Assembly (NCBI GenBank): GCA_963965975.1 | Contig: OZ014413.1 | Span: forward strand, 312,501 to 376,500 | Source: Xestospongia bergquistia | Taxonomy: Eukaryota > Porifera > Demospongiae > Haplosclerida > Petrosiidae | Length of the DNA: 64,000 nt | Reading direction: 5' to 3' | Part shown: piece by piece, positions 24,735 to 39,199 of the stretch | How positions within the stretch are numbered: the first letter of the stretch is position 1 | How the letters are laid out: every line of letters begins with the position of its first letter | Notes under the pieces: generated by a model | Database searches by the model: none | Seen by the model: only the letters and a program-made list of their open reading frames with translations | What the model was told of the DNA's origin: nothing | Program-made: the position numbers and the translations under genes

Positions 24735-27528
24735 ATGGCTAAAAACAAACCTACATCATTTTATCCTCCTGATAAAGTGAAGAAAATGCCTTCACTTTCG
24801 TATGGCGAAGAATTGGCTCACTTACAAATGTCACTTGAAGAAGAAGCCAAGAGCAATTGCCAAGTTATTATGCATGCAGAGGTAAGTAGTATGAAACTAT
24901 GTAATGAATGATTGCAGTAATAGAGGAATGTATTGATATATAGATAGTATGTATAGATAGATAAATAGAAGAATTAAAATTTATAGAGAAAGTGGAAGAA
25001 AGTTTTAACTTTCAATTAACTTAAAGTGATATTATTATGGTATAATGACTAGGGGCAAGAAGGCTCGGAATTTGCTACAGCTAGTGAGAGAGATCGTATG
25101 GTCTGTTGGTTACAAATGTTAACTCAAGACCTTCAGTTTAATAATGATATATTCTATCGTAGTTCATCATTACTGGACACATTTCTGTCTACAGTCAAAG
25201 TAAGAGAAAATAATTCTTAAAATATATATTAGTAGTATATAATGTTACATCTACTGTGTATAGTATTACATTGTGATATGTAAAGTTTTTATACAATTTT
25301 ATGAACTATTCCATCTTTTATTGTATCATATATTTGAGATAAATCATATATTATACTAAATACAAGGACTGTTTTAATTCTGTGTCCAATGAGAGAACAT
25401 TGTCATAGATTTGTGTTTAAATACAATCAATACAGTCCATACTATTAACGTACTAGTAATATTGTGTTATTGATACTCCTATGAGAGTAGAACACTCCAA
25501 ACTATAATATCATATTTCACTGAACATCAAACATTTCACTATATGTTATTGATTATCAGTTATTATTTCTAATAAACTATCTTTTTAAAATAAGTCTCTA
25601 AGAATAGTTAAAGAATTTATGGTATGCTAATACTGTTGCTTATAAGTCACACCTGAATACATAAAAAGCTTGAATATATTTAGTTAAGGAAAGTTAACAA
25701 CACATACATCATTCTCTAAATGTAATAATCCATTATAATATTACATTACTTTTATCCATATTTGGTCACATGAAGACTGGTTGTGGAAAGCTGTTAGTTC
25801 GATTTTAAATAAAGTTATTTAAATGACTTGTTTCATCATTTGATGTAATCATATTATAAGAAGTGTTTGAGATAACTAGTTAACACTTTAACAACTAATA
25901 ACATGATCTGTAACTTACTGTATATAATATTTTTAATTGTGTTTCAATAACTTCAAGTCATTAACACATTTATTTAGATTTGTTTATCGCTCACTAACAG
26001 ATAATATATTCTGTGACTATTGAACTAGTGTTGTGTTCTCACAATGTCAGTTCATAGAGATACTGTCTATGGTACAAGTGATATAAGTAGTTTTGAATGT
26101 CTATTATTTGTTCTCACTGCTGACATAAAAAATTGAAGACATCTCTGGTTTGTTTATGATGACATTGCCATATATGGTATGGTATTATAAAGATGGTGTT
26201 ATGTTCCTTTCTATTTAATTTAATAATGTATTATATTACTATGTATCCATTGTTTAATTGTGTTTGTCCATTTTAGGTCAGACATCGTTATGTTCATTGT
26301 GTTTCTGCCGCTAGTTTCTTTATTGCAGCAAAACTTGAAGAGAGTACTGAGGTATGTATCCATCTGTCCATTGAGCTCACCATCCATCCATCCATTCAAT
26401 AATCTATCTATCCATTCAATAATCTATCCATCCATTCAATAATCTATCCATCCATTTAGTCTGTTATAACATTACTGGATACACTAGTTGATAAATATGG
26501 ATGTGAATGTACTAAAAAGGACATACAAAAAATGGAACTTATAATAATGCAAAAACTGGAATATCAATTGACACGCCCAACAATACAAGATTTTATTAAA
26601 ACAGTAAGTACCGCCCACACACATAATATAATATATAATATACTATATCATATTGTATTAATAATAGATGTATTTATATATATACTATATTATATTGTAC
26701 TAATAGATATTCTTTATTTTTTATAGTTTCATTCATTGGCTATTAAAAGTCACTTATTTCAACTTCCTTCTTATCTCATGTTTAATACACATCTCATTCA
26801 TCTTTATCAATGTGCTCAACATATTGTGTGTAATCACAAGTTAATGAAATATAGGGTAAGTTAATGGAGATGTCTCTCTCACTCTCTCTCACACACACTC
26901 TAGCCTTCGATGTTAGCTCTTGCTGTTTTGGGATGCGATTTAAAGTTACTGGACTGTGACTGGTTGTCCACCATATTGTCACTTCAGACTTTAGCACAGG
27001 TATTTATTAAGATATACATACATATATATAGAACAGAATTAAAGGACAAAAGAACAGAGCTCTTGCTATGTTGCTATTACTCTGAGTTTGATGATCGCAT
27101 AACGCATGAAACTTGGAGTAACAGCAACATAGCAAGAGCTCTGTTCTTTTGTCCTTTAATTCTGTTCTAACCCGCTCTGTCTAAATGATATTGAGCACTC
27201 TTCAACAGACTTAGATACTTCAGTATACATATATATATCCATTTAGGTACGTGGTGGAGAGCTTTCAGTATGTTATGAAGCAGTTGCAGCAGAATACCCT
27301 CAAATTGTCCGAAAATATCCTCTTCCAAGTTCACCTACTCCTCCCCCTAAACCTCCACGACAAAAATGGCGACATATTGTACTGGGTGTCCCAGATGACT
27401 ATGATGAAGATGATGATGAAGATGAAGAGAAAGAGGAAATACAAAAGGAAAAGCGGAAATCACGTCGTAAACACAAGCGTCATTATCGTCCACCTCTTAG
27501 TAGAACTATTAATGTAGCAATTATATAA
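24735..27528 (+). CDS. Cyclin I/G-like protein
   Basis: Exon 1 begins MAKNKPTSFYPPDKVKKMPS at 24735. The following exons (about 25053-25200, 26276-26370, 26459-26604, 26727-26853, 26903-27000, 27247-27528) encode a cyclin box: RDRMVCWLQMLTQDLQF, SLLDTFLSTVKVRHRYV, SAASFFIAAKLEES, then IQKMELIIMQKLEYQLTRPT. The spacing and wording (WL..L, LLDRFLATVK, FFLAAK, MERIILDKLNWDL) match cyclin I/cyclin G rather than A/B/D/E cyclins. A second cyclin fold (HLFQLPSYLMFN, MLALAVLGCDL) follows. The C-terminus has a Pro patch (SPTPPPKPPRQKW), an acidic run and a basic tail, and stops at 27526. Intron 2 (about 1.1 kb) is unusually long for this window, and intron 6 carries a foldback element at 27030. The CDK partner cannot be read from sequence. 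Confidence 0.85.
27030..27168. repeat. Foldback element with 53-bp inverted arms in cyclin intron
   Basis: The arm 27030-27082 (starting AGAACAGAATTAAAGG) is repeated inverted at 27116-27168 with one mismatch that I see, separated by a 33-bp loop. It lies wholly inside the last cyclin intron. It could be a miniature foldback transposon or give a long hairpin RNA when the intron is transcribed. Confidence 0.9.
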
Positions 27529-27997
27529 TGTATTGTGTTGACTTGAGTGTATTGTAATTGTGAACATGTATTTAATCACTGGTATTTTTGGGGTTAATTC
27601 CTTTAATTGTGTGTAATTAAACTCATCAACTTTGTCTATATATTACAGATAACTACCTAAATATATAACACTATTTACTTGTATCTAATATATCAACACA
27701 AAAGTGCTTTATCACTATCTCTGTAGTAAAGTAGTTAGTTATTAAACTGGATATCAGTAATACTTTGTCATTTAAGGGGACACTATATAGACACAAGGTG
27801 TTTCATTCAACAGAACATGATGTTCTTAATATTAAAAGGTTACAATAATTTAGAGCTCTTTAATATTAACTAGTCTATATATTATATATTCAATGATATA
27901 TTATAAATAAACTTGAGTTAATAAATTATATAAAAATTATATTTTTAAAAGGTACATTAATTGAAGAAAGAAAAAATGTCGTGACAAATGAAATAGT

Positions 27998-29460
27998 TTA
28001 TTTACAATATCTATCGGCTTTCATTTTGACTCTCCTATAAAATGTGATCATGTCATATGACAATCACATGATCTCAATATACCTGTCTAATAATGCTTCA
28101 TGGAGTTTTCCAGCACCAATTGCGTCATATAAACCATCTCTACTCTCATCACAAACATGCAACTTATGATCTTTAAAACTTTGAAATTTTTTCCTATTCA
28201 TATAAAAAGAGACAATAAGTACATGTATTTTGTGATAAAATTATAAATTACAAAGGTTTCAAAAAACAGGTTTAAAAAACAAGTTATACTTACACAAATC
28301 CTGTTTCAAATGATTCCATATCTTTTGATGCTTTACTGTATTCCTTCTCTAAATCAGTTTTAACTTTCTTTATTAATGGGACATCAGTGCGTAACTAATA
28401 TTAAGAAATAATACCATTAAATTATATTGAGTAATTATTACATGGAATGCTATTAATATATTATATAATATATATCATATAACAATATATATTACATATA
28501 TTATATAATATTATATAATACATTACATATATTATATTTTATTGATACTCAATATTGCAGTATTAAAATCCTTACTGTCATTATTTCTCTTTCCTTAGCT
28601 TTCTCACTGACAGCCATAATTCTATCATCACTAGTAACTGTTAGAAATCTATGATTACAACCACTAAGAGCAAATTTATCCTACAAGAAAATAAAGATAA
28701 TAATCTCACATATCACACACACACACACACACTCACATCTTCAAATACTGGCTCCCATTGTTCTCGTAAAGCCACTGCTTCAGATTTACCGATCACCTCA
28801 CCAGCACTATTAACACCAAGATAACGTCCATAACCTGATTTAAGAGCAATCTTATTCTCTGATAACTGAACTAATGTAAAAATCTCTGCCTCATCAGGAC
28901 CATCCTCTATAATAAAGATAATAGTTATACAATAAAAGATTATTGTATTGTTATTAACAATAATAATTGATATATTAAAATGTATATACATGTATTTCTA
29001 CCTTCACTTCTGGATTCACCAATAGCAAAATATCCAGTATCCTAAACATGGATATTAACAGGATATTAATAGAATATTAACAGGATATTAATAGGATATT
29101 AACAGGATATTAATAGGATATTAACAGAAATATTTTTATGCTAGACAATTTTTAATTATAACAATTATTTAGCTCCACCCACCAATGCAATGAGATATTG
29201 TCCATTGTACATCTCCAAAATAACACGATCTTTCATTTCCTCTATTGAACGTATTTTGCGCCACTTCCCTAACAAACAAATAAATAAACAAACAAGCAAA
29301 TATATGTACATGTACCATGTCTGACTGCTCCAGGCTCTTTCATCCATTCCTCTATCATTTCGTCTTTGTCTTTCTTTCTTTTCTTTTTCCTCTGACCAGA
29401 TGACCCTTTGTTACCTTTAAGTTTTAACTGACCCCCTTTCACAGCTGTATATTCAGCCAT
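27998..29460 (-). CDS. FRG1: FRG1 homologue (actin-binding, spliceosome-associated nuclear protein)
   Basis: Eight exons run from [19 protein letters not shown] at 29460 to the stop at 27998-28000. After a lysine-rich N-terminal stretch ([18 protein letters not shown]), which is a likely nuclear signal, comes the beta-trefoil (fascin-like) core: [51 protein letters not shown]. The C-terminal region [39 protein letters not shown] matches the FRG1 ending. Length and order correspond to the whole human protein. FRG1 proteins act in RNA processing and bind actin (family knowledge). The last exon is only 36 nt, after an intron with a GTATAT donor. AT-rich short introns carry TATATAATAT runs. Confidence 0.93.
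29040..29130. repeat. Short tandem repeat (AGGATATTAA units) in FRG1 intron
   Basis: About six copies of a 14-16 bp unit (AGGATATTAACAGGATATTA) lie between FRG1 exons. It has no coding meaning. Confidence 0.8.
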
Positions 29461-30114
29461 ATTTATCTCAGTGTACGTCAGTATACCCCCGGATACTATG
29501 ACTTAGTCGACTATGTATAATATCCGGGTAGATATACGGAATTCAATTTTATTTCCAAAAAATTGAAACAAAAAGAGAAATAAGATTATTTATTATTATA
29601 AAAATATACAGTATTTGAAGATTTTTATTTTAATGGATCCCTTGGGTATACCAGTAACATTTCAGTTGTAGAAGAAAAGAGAACTTTAAAACTGACCTAA
29701 TTGAACTGAGCACAATAATATATTACATAAACACAATGAGAGTATGTTGTTAACATTTTAACACAATAACTTTTAATAAACATAAGTTATAATTATTATA
29801 TAATATTATGCAATAAACTAAACCTTTTCATGTGAGAACATTGAAATGTTCTCAAAGTATTTTATAAGAAGACATATGACAAAAAACTTACAACATATTA
29901 GACAAAACCAAATATCTTTGATGTGTGACAGAACAAACAATGGAGTGGAGCGTAATAATTCAAAGTCTGTAAAGTAATAATTGGAAATGAAAAGAAATTT
30001 GTTAAATTCTTTAAAAAAAGGTTCTATTTTCATATGACGATGAAGAATGTATCACTTCAAAAAACTAGAGATAGTTGAGAATATAAGTTTCAAGACAAAG
30101 AAAAGAGGAAGGTG
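29461..30114. other. Intergenic region between FRG1 5' end and p300 3' end
   Basis: It contains the FRG1 promoter region near 29461-29540 (GTAGATATACGGAATTC nearby) and the presumed p300 3' flank. No gene is recognised. Confidence 0.5.
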
Positions 30115-33100
30115 CTAGGATGACGTATGTGGGTCCTTGCTATAAAAAGTTCTCGATCCTAGTAACCAATGTTGACTATTGTTGTTATTATTATTGGTGT
30201 TAGCGCCATATTGATATGGAGGCCCGCCCACCATTGATGGGTCTGCCATGCCCATATTTGGATCCATAGGTGGACGATATTGAGTCATCGATATTGGTCT
30301 CATTTGTTGAGGATTCATTTGATTAACTATTGATTGCTGGGGTACTCCCATATTAATCTGACGCATAATAGGTTGGGACATCATGGTTGGTTGTTGATAT
30401 TGTTGCCGTGGTCTCATATACTGTGGTGGAGGTTGTCCCCCAGGCATACTATATTGTTGATATTGTCCGGGCATTGGTCGCTGCATCATATGAGGTGGTA
30501 AGTGAGGATGTTGTGGGGGACCTGTGGTCATTGGGCCTGTCGAGTGACCATGGAACATTGGTACTTGTGCTGGCATTCTGTGACTAGGCATCATGGTACT
30601 ATGATATTGTGGATGACCAGCGTACTGGTTAGGTGCCATCGGAGACAATGTATTCATCATTGGGCCTCCTTGCGGCATCACCCCCGGCATCATATTAGTA
30701 CGAGGCATTGGACGAGGTTGCATAGGACTTTGATAAATGGGTCCACGGGGAACACCCATAAACTCTTGTTGTATTTGAAGGGCTTCTTGTTCACGTTGCT
30801 GGTGTTTCAACATATTAATAACACGTGGTAAATAGTCGGGATGTCTTTGTAAATATTCCTTAGCTTTAAACTTATCCTGAGGTTGTAATGATGTAAGAGC
30901 ATTGATAAGTGTCTGAGTTGTTTCTGTCATGTTCTGCTGAGCCTGCTGGATTGGTGTTGGTTGAACTACAACATTAGGGGCTCCACTTTCAGCAGGTTTT
31001 GTCATGGGTGTTTGAGGTGTTACAGGAACAAATGGAGTAGCTGGGTTAGGCAAGGAGGCGGGGCTAGGTGGGACGGTGGTTGTGTTAACTGGTGTATGAG
31101 GATTAGGGGAACCTGCAGCTACCATTTTTCCGGGAGTAGGGACTGCGGGTACATGAGGAGTAGCAGGTGAGGGAGCCGATTTAGGAGCTTCTTCATTTGT
31201 AGGTGGTGAAGGATTTGATTGGTTCATCTTGTGTATTCTCCGTTGAGCTAGTTGGAAACTCCTGTCCTGTTCTCGCTGACGTCTCTGCCTCATTTTTTGC
31301 TTCAATGTGGCACATATTGGCACAGGACATTTTGCCTCTTTACACTCCTGGGCGTGGCTAGCACACATTCGGATAAAGAAATTGCAAGCACTGCATTTTC
31401 CAGATGCTCTCATTTTACAATCTCTGGCATGACGTAGCAGTTGTTTCATCTTGATACAGAGTGGTTTAGAACAAGTGTGATCTCGACATTGACAGGCATG
31501 GATAAGAAACTCATTTCGTCTTTTAAAGAGCTGTGCTCGATTAGCTATTGTATTCTGTGATGTTTTTTCATCATCTCCCATATTAAAGCCAAGTTTTTCC
31601 ATAGGATGGTCATGACCAAATGTAGCATAACATGTTTGACATAAATCATAATCCTACAGGAAAAATGGATACATGAGTGTTAGTAATAGATGAATAAATG
31701 GAAGTATGGATGCATAATAGATACTTGTATAGATACATAGTTAAATAAATGGACAAATAGATATATTAAATGGATTAATAAAAATATTAGATCAGATCAG
31801 ATGGTAGTGCATATACTTACATCACACTCTTTACAATGCCATCTAAATTCAACATCAGTATGGCAATGATTACACGTGTAGACAAATCGATCTCCTTGGT
31901 TATGTAACTCGTATAACATAGCCATTGTAGAGTATTTAGCACGACGGAGTGATGAGAACTCCCAGTGTTTCTCACGTGCTAAGTTCAAGAATGCATCTCT
32001 ACCATCCATGAGTTCACATGTTACTAGAGAATCAGGGTCTCCTGTCACTGGAAGTGGTGAGGTTGCTTGAGGAGGTTGTAAGAACACAACAAAGAAGACC
32101 TAAAAAGGAATTAGATTTTTGTAAGTATGTTCATCTATCAATCTATATGTCTATTTATCCATTCATCTGTCCATGTATCCATTACCTCTTTATGTTTGTC
32201 CATTGTTTGATATATTTTTTGAGTCAAATCATCTCCACTAATTAGAGGGTTAACCTTTTTACTACTTTTAGTTCTTGTAGCTGCTTTTTTACTTCCTTTC
32301 TTATTTTTAGTTGTACTTCGCTTACCAGCTTTCTTTGATCCAACACGTTGTTGCTGTGAAAGGGTTAAAAATGATTTCATATTTTAAAACAGGTCTCTCT
32401 CTCTCTCCCTCTCCCTCTCCCTCTCCCTCTCTCTTCCTCCTTACATCACCAGAAGCTTCACAAGCCTTTCTTTCCTCTTCTTCCTGATCCAATTCTTTTA
32501 TTGTCTCCTCGATAACATTGGGCCAAAAATCTCCTTCAAAATACGGTATCTCTGTTACCATGGTGATCTCCTCTTCAGTACAATACTGAAAAATGTCTTG
32601 AAATTGGTGGATTACATTATGTTGTGCTGCTCGTTCTAACATATTACGATACCATTCTACAAGACGTTTTGGTTTAGGTATTTTTTGCTCAATTGGATGA
32701 CAATGGAAAATATAGTCATCTCCTTCACCAGGTGGACACGCCCATATATGAGCAGTCTGGTAACTAAGGGTGTGGCAAATAATAATAATAATAATAACAA
32801 TACAAACAGTTGCATAACTCTAATTAATTAACATCACCATGGTGATACAGTATGAATAAATAATTAGGTACTTACCCATTTTGTTTGCAAAATTCTAGGT
32901 AGCCAATGAGAATTTCATGATATACTAAAGTACGATATTGTTTGGGACGAAAAAAGTGAACACTGTCCAGGTAAGAGATATAGACACGCCTACAAAAACC
33001 AACAAAATTAAACATTATTCTAATGAATATTAATAAATTTACCTTGTGTTAGGGGCGGGGCAATCAGAGCCATATTCCTGTACATGCATACCAAAGAAAC

Positions 33101-36100
33101 AAACATCTACTCCATCAATTTCCTCAAAGACAAAGAGAGCTTTAGTTCTATATGGAAACTGACTAGGAAAACCAGAAAACCTCTCCACCATACCTGTAAT
33201 GTTAAATAAAAGGGTGTGGCTTTGTGGGTGTGGTCTTACCTAGTCTGGTATCAAGGAATTTGTTTGAGGAAGAAACTACTCTGATGGTAACCTGTGCTCC
33301 ATCAGCATTGACTTGATGATGTAGGAAATTATTTACACGTTCTTCTAAGAAACTACCAAGTCTAGTAGGTGGTAAGCCTATAGAGTATATAATAAAATAT
33401 TGACTATAATTTTTCCAATTTGTATTCATTTACAATTTCTATATATCCATGTTGTCATCTATCCATCCATTCAACCATTCTATTTATTTTATGCAGCCAT
33501 TTTATAATCCATCCGTCCATTTGTTTCTCTGTCCATCCATTCTTTAATCCTTACGTTTGGCTACAAATCTGTTATCTCTCCTTTTACTTCCTCTTAAGCA
33601 ACCATCACATTGAAATCCTTCTGGCCATATTGCTTCATGATACAACACACATATTTTATGAAATTGTCGCTTACAATGAATACACTCAACAAACCTAATT
33701 AAAAAAAGATCATGTGATAATCACGTATTATATGTAGTAGACACGTGACATGTCATGTGACTTACGGTTCAACTCCGACAGAGTCATTTTTCATTTCCTT
33801 AAAAGCTCCTTTGGGTATTTGGTTCATGTTGGCTCCTTCATCGTTAACGGCAACACATTCTCCCGGAATTTCTTGGAAACATTTTGTACAATAGACATAA
33901 CGACTAAAGGGAGATATGAAAGACTGAAACCTAATCTTAGACTCAGACCTAATCTTAGTCTTAGACCTAATCTTAGACTCAGACCTAATCCAAGTCTCAA
34001 TCTCAAACTAGCATATTCTTAGAAATATAACTGTACATTGATTCTCAAGACTTAGCTTGAGAATCCCCTCTAATATCAGCTAGTCTCATACTCATACTGG
34101 GTAAGACAGATCTCAGTCTCACATTAGTCTCAGACTCATACCAGTAGGATCATATAAATTTAGTCTCAGACTCATACTAGTACAGGTTTCAGTCTTACTT
34201 GCTCTGGTATCCATAATAAGGGGAGTCACGTGGAATAGGACACAGTTTACCATAACAATATAACACTTGAGGATGGAACACGTGCTATAAAAATAAGAGA
34301 TAATTAATTTATTAACATTAATTATTACAGGGTCATTACAAAGTAAAAGTGAAAAGTAATATAATGTAATTGAAGGGGTGTGGTCTATCACCTTTTGTCC
34401 ACAACAGTATCCAAGCCTTTTCATTGCGTCATCAATATATTCATTGAAGACTTCCGCTAACTTTGAGCAAAACTTGTAGACTCGTGATGTCTTCTTATTA
34501 TAAGTCCAAGCATTGTCAAACATTAACATCATGTCATTACAGAACTAGTGTAGGAGAACAAAGGAGTAAATTGTTTATAATTACTACTAATTGTTGTTTA
34601 TTTTCAAATATGTAAAAGTATGTTGTTCTAATTAATGCACACCTCCCAAGGTGTAGTGTATTCTCCCAATTTTAATTTGTTGTCAATTATTGAAAGATCA
34701 ATAGGGTTTTTGATAATATCAAAGTAGTCCTATAATAGACAAATAGATTTGTAAAATGGATGAATAAAAGAAGATAACAAATATATTGTAATATAATATG
34801 AATGGATGGTCATGAGTATATGTATGGACACACATACTGTATAAATAGACAAATAACATTTAAAATGGACACACACTTACAGGAATTCCTAGTGCATATG
34901 GATCTACAGGTTTCTGGAATGGATAAGCTTCAGGATCTTGATACCATACAGCATTAAATACTGGACGGAATGTCATCTCTATCTCCTCTGCTGTAAAGAC
35001 CTATTTTAATATAAAATATATTATGAGAGGGCTCCTATTATTAATGTATATTAATTAAGTGCTCCTGTTAGTAATTAATTACCTTAATTAAAGTAGGGTC
35101 TGGTTTAACTTTGTGACTGGGCTTTGATTGAGAGGGTTCTTCAGAAATTGGCAAAGGTGACGATATAGCAGGTGGGGCCTCAGTAATACTCTCCCTTCGA
35201 ACAGAGGCATGCTTAATACTTGAAACTACAGGGAAAAATATGAATTATCACATGACAATTGTATTATATCACAGGATAATCTCATTATATCACACAAAAA
35301 TCACATGGTAACTGTAACACATCACAGAATAATCACATGACAACAATATTATATCACATGACAATATTTTACCTGATTGAGGCGATTGTGACACACTAAC
35401 TGAAGGATTATGAGAGGACATCTCCATCGGCTCTTGTTTGATATCATAAACTGTAGGAACAGAATCCATTTTAGTATCGGACTCAGTTTTAATGTCAGCT
35501 GGAAGAGCAGCTGGGGGTGGTTGTCCTGATAGAGTAGTGTTCTCTGATAACATCTTAGAAGCCAAGGAGTCAGAAGGAAGGTTATTGGTGGTCATTGAAG
35601 GCGAAAAGGAGGAACTTGGTAAGGATGGGACAGGGGCAGTTGACATGAGCATTTTGAGGACTTCACTTTTTTTATTTTCTCCATTATCAGAGTGTGGTGT
35701 GGGTGGGAATTGTAAAGAAGGGTTGGACGAGAGGGAGTCATCCAATGGAGATACTAAAGGCACTAAAACAATACATTACTAAATTAATTAGAGTTAATTA
35801 AAGGAGCTTACTATTAGGTTGTGAGGATGGAGTGGGTTGAGGAGTGTTGAGGAGGTGACCACTCCCATCACCTACACCATTAACGAGGGGACCTATTGAA
35901 ATATGAATAATTCATGAGATGATCACAATTACATCATCAGGTGTCCATAAATATATCATTTATTTGTCCATCCGTCTTTTTATCTATCCATTTCTCTCAC
36001 CATTTCGTCTGTTCTTACGTTTCTCGTCTAGTTCTTTCCTGATCCGATAAATTCTCTCGGCTAATTTCTGATAATAGTCCTCCTATAATCACAATATTAA

Positions 36101-39100
36101 TAATAATATATATATGATTATGGGGTCATACCCTGCTGCTAGCTGTCTCAAACATGGATCTCTCTACCCGTACAGCATATTGGTAAAGACTAGCGACTCG
36201 ATTATCAACAGGTACTTGACTTTCAGGTACAGGATAGATAGCTTCAACCCTATACAATATATCATATAAGTAATGACTCTATTGTGTGTCCATTAATCCA
36301 TCCATCCATCATTCTATTTGTCCATCAGCTTACAGTTTTTTAATGAGATGATTTCGTAGATCAGAGTTGACCTCTGAATGCCAGTTTCTAGATACTATTC
36401 CACTAAACAGATAGAATATTAATAATAAAATATTATTATAATTAACGATAGGGGCTTACCCTTGAGGAGGGGGAGGAGGATATGGTTGAGGTTGTCTAAG
36501 AGGTACCCCGCCCCCTCCCATCATAGGATGTTGTTGATACATTGGTCTATTGCTGTAATCCATTCCTATAAAACAAATGGATAGATAATATATTGTACTA
36601 TGGATGGACAGTTTAACATACAAATGCATGATAAAAAATGGATACACAATACAGATTAAATAGATGCATAATTAATACAATGGATCCATGACAGGTACAA
36701 TATTATTAAAATGGATGCCTAATCAATTAAATGGATGAATAAAATACAAAATGGATATATACTTGTTACAATGGACATACCGGACTTTCCATTAGACACA
36801 AGATGGCCGGGACCAGTTGAATATTGAGAACTAGGGCCCATCATACTGGCGTGGACAGCACCTGCTGGAGACGGAGGTATCCCGACTCCTCCATTAGGAT
36901 CAAGAGGTCCCCCTACCATGGGTACACGTGTTGACGTCTTAAGAGGCAGACAAACTGGACATTCAGGTTGTGTACAGTTCTTCCAATGATAGATAATTTG
37001 ACGTGATGAGGCACAATGTGCAACTAAAGGGTTAAAATATAATAATTATCCCTGTCATTATAGAGTTAAATATTCAGTCTTTGCATTTATGTTTACAGGG
37101 TTAATTTAAGGGCTTGCTTTTGCAAAAAAGGTAAACTCCAGCAATTATTGTATATTATTAACACCTAGTCTAGTGCAACATTAAGGGTAAGCCCCTGTGT
37201 TAATTGAACATACTCTTTCTATTACAATGGGTGAACTCCCATTATAATTATTACTAATAACTTACAATCACAGTCTCGTCCAGCCTGACAACCTGTCATG
37301 TGATTTAAAACATTCTTCATAGTACGACAGTGAGGTAAAGCACAAGGTCTAAAGGTACCATGAAGTTGCTGTTCTTTCTCTCTCTGTTGACAGCGATGAG
37401 CATGAAGGAGCAGTACAAGTTGTTGCTGAATGAGTTTTCTTTTCTCTGGGTCATTACTGGCTGATGATGCTTGTGGCATGTTGGTAACTGGTTGTGGAGG
37501 TCCACCTCCTGGAGGACCTGATAACTGAGGCTAAAAGGTGAGGAAGTAAAGGGGAGAGTTACTGAATGATACTAAAGTTGCTAAGATAAGTATTGATATT
37601 CACTAGTCTGGAAGATAGTTGTATCTTAGGTCACTATAATGTATTGTTCTATAGTTTATATGATATAGTAATGGTAGCTTAACTACTAATACATGTACAT
37701 TTTAGGTCAAAGTCTTCTCCTGACAAAACAATCTCTTTTATTTCCATGCACTTATACAATAAAGTTATGATACCTGTTGTTGTTGGGGGGATTGTTCTGC
37801 TGATAGTCCCACAGATCCTGGACCTGGCATAGGAGGTCTATTAACAGAAGACATTTGAGGCATGGTGCCAGGATTAGGTGGGTGTGGCATCATGTTGGCT
37901 GGGTTAGCGTGGACCTGCTGCGGCTGAACTACAGAGAATCTTGGATCTACTGGATGTTGGTTCATTAAGTGAGAGGGTGGGGTCTGGTGAGGTACGTGTG
38001 GGTTCATGTGAGGTGTAGCAAATCGGGGTACCATTCTTGGAGTTCCCATGCCAACATTAGGATTATAAGGACGTTGAGAACCTTGAGGATATCCAGGCAA
38101 ACGGCCATCCATTTGTCCAGCCATCATGCCTGGAGGTGTGGTCATATGGTTGCCATGGTTATACATGGTACTGTTTGTCATATGATGATAGGGTGTTCCA
38201 ATACTGGCTGAGGGTGCCATTAGGGACGAGGACGAGGGAACAGAGATAGAGTGAGTGGGAGAGGCAGAAACCGAGGGTAAAGGAGGGGTAGGATCCCCTG
38301 AGGTACTAATAACAGCATTTGGAGGTAGCGTGGAGTTTCCAAGATGAGTGTTTAGTTGATTAGAAATCCCAATGCTGGGAGGTGGAGTCACAGAATTACT
38401 TATATTATTCAAAGAGGGCGTGGCTAGATCACCAGGATTTCCTAGCTGTCCCATATTGACAGGTTGGGGATCAATGTTATTAGAAGGAATTTGAGCTCCG
38501 AGAAATGCACTACTGTTCATATCATTTATGTCATTTAGTTCATCTGGAAGGTCTAGGAGCTGTACTAACATTTCTGTAGATAAATGGATGAATAGATGTT
38601 TAAATGGATACATGAATAAATGAAATGGATAAATACAAAGAAAAAGGAATAAACACATTAAATTGTTAATAGTATTATTTAAATTTCAAAAAAATTAACC
38701 TAAATTTTTAAAATACTTAAAAATTTTTAAAGGTAACTTTTAATATAATGCAATGGCTTTTCTGTTAAACATTATTACATAGCACAGAAGCATATAAGCT
38801 GTACTTGAAACTAACTATCAAATATAACAATATAGAAACTATATATAATATTATTTGATTATTGCTAAAGCAAGCAAAAATTATTTTCAATAATAAATTG
38901 AGGAAGCTGTAGCAGTCTCGATATTATTGCTGACAAAGATCAGATATTAAATTCTATTCCTATTATTTATCTCAATTCTAAAGAGTTTAAGTTAAAGAGC
39001 AAATAGAAATGACTTGTAATATCGCGTACAAACAAATGCTCTTCGCTAATATACACAGACAACAATGGCCGTGTGTAGCCAGCCCGGCCCACATCGAGGA

Positions 39101-39199
39101 TATCTAAAACCTGCTTTACTTACCACTTTCGCTCATTCTAGCTCTTTTTGATGGTGGTACACCAGGAGCACTGGTGTCTGCCGGGGTCTGCTCTGCCAT
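30115..39199 (-). CDS. EP300/CREBBP: p300/CBP lysine acetyltransferase, transcriptional coactivator
   Basis: A full-length family member on the minus strand, starting [20 protein letters not shown] at 39199. Domains in order: [11 protein letters not shown] receptor-interaction-like region (38573); TAZ1 (37530-36930; [35 protein letters not shown]); KIX (36400-36020; [31 protein letters not shown]); bromodomain (35000-34385; [34 protein letters not shown]); RING/PHD (34290-33545); HAT (33530-32100) with [19 protein letters not shown] and [10 protein letters not shown], which keep the Trp and Tyr equivalent to human W1436 and Y1467; ZZ and TAZ2 (31920-31220); NCBD-like helix region ([17 protein letters not shown]) in a long Pro/Gln/Met-rich tail. 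All key modules are present, so an active nuclear enzyme is expected. Only this one of the three p300-derived loci has the bromodomain-HAT core. Confidence 0.95.
32395..32441. repeat. CTCTCC microsatellite in p300 intron
   Basis: A run of CTCTCCCTCTCC lies beside the exon encoding the HAT C-terminal acidic segment. It is a simple repeat only. Confidence 0.85.
33920..34200. repeat. Minisatellite of CTTAGACTCAGACCTAAT-type units in p300 intron
   Basis: A degenerate run of about 18-bp units (TTAGACTCAGACCTAATC and CAGTCTCA variants) sits between two RING/PHD exons. It produces Leu/Arg-rich spurious frames on both strands. Confidence 0.75.

Noticed and set aside
30387..31437. Plus-strand frames opposite the p300 3' exons (also 61991-62774)
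   Set aside because: They are antisense shadows of the long Pro/Gln-rich coding exons, with no domain or start context.
33750..34022. Plus-strand LRLRPNL-rich frame
   Set aside because: It translates the intronic minisatellite of p300.
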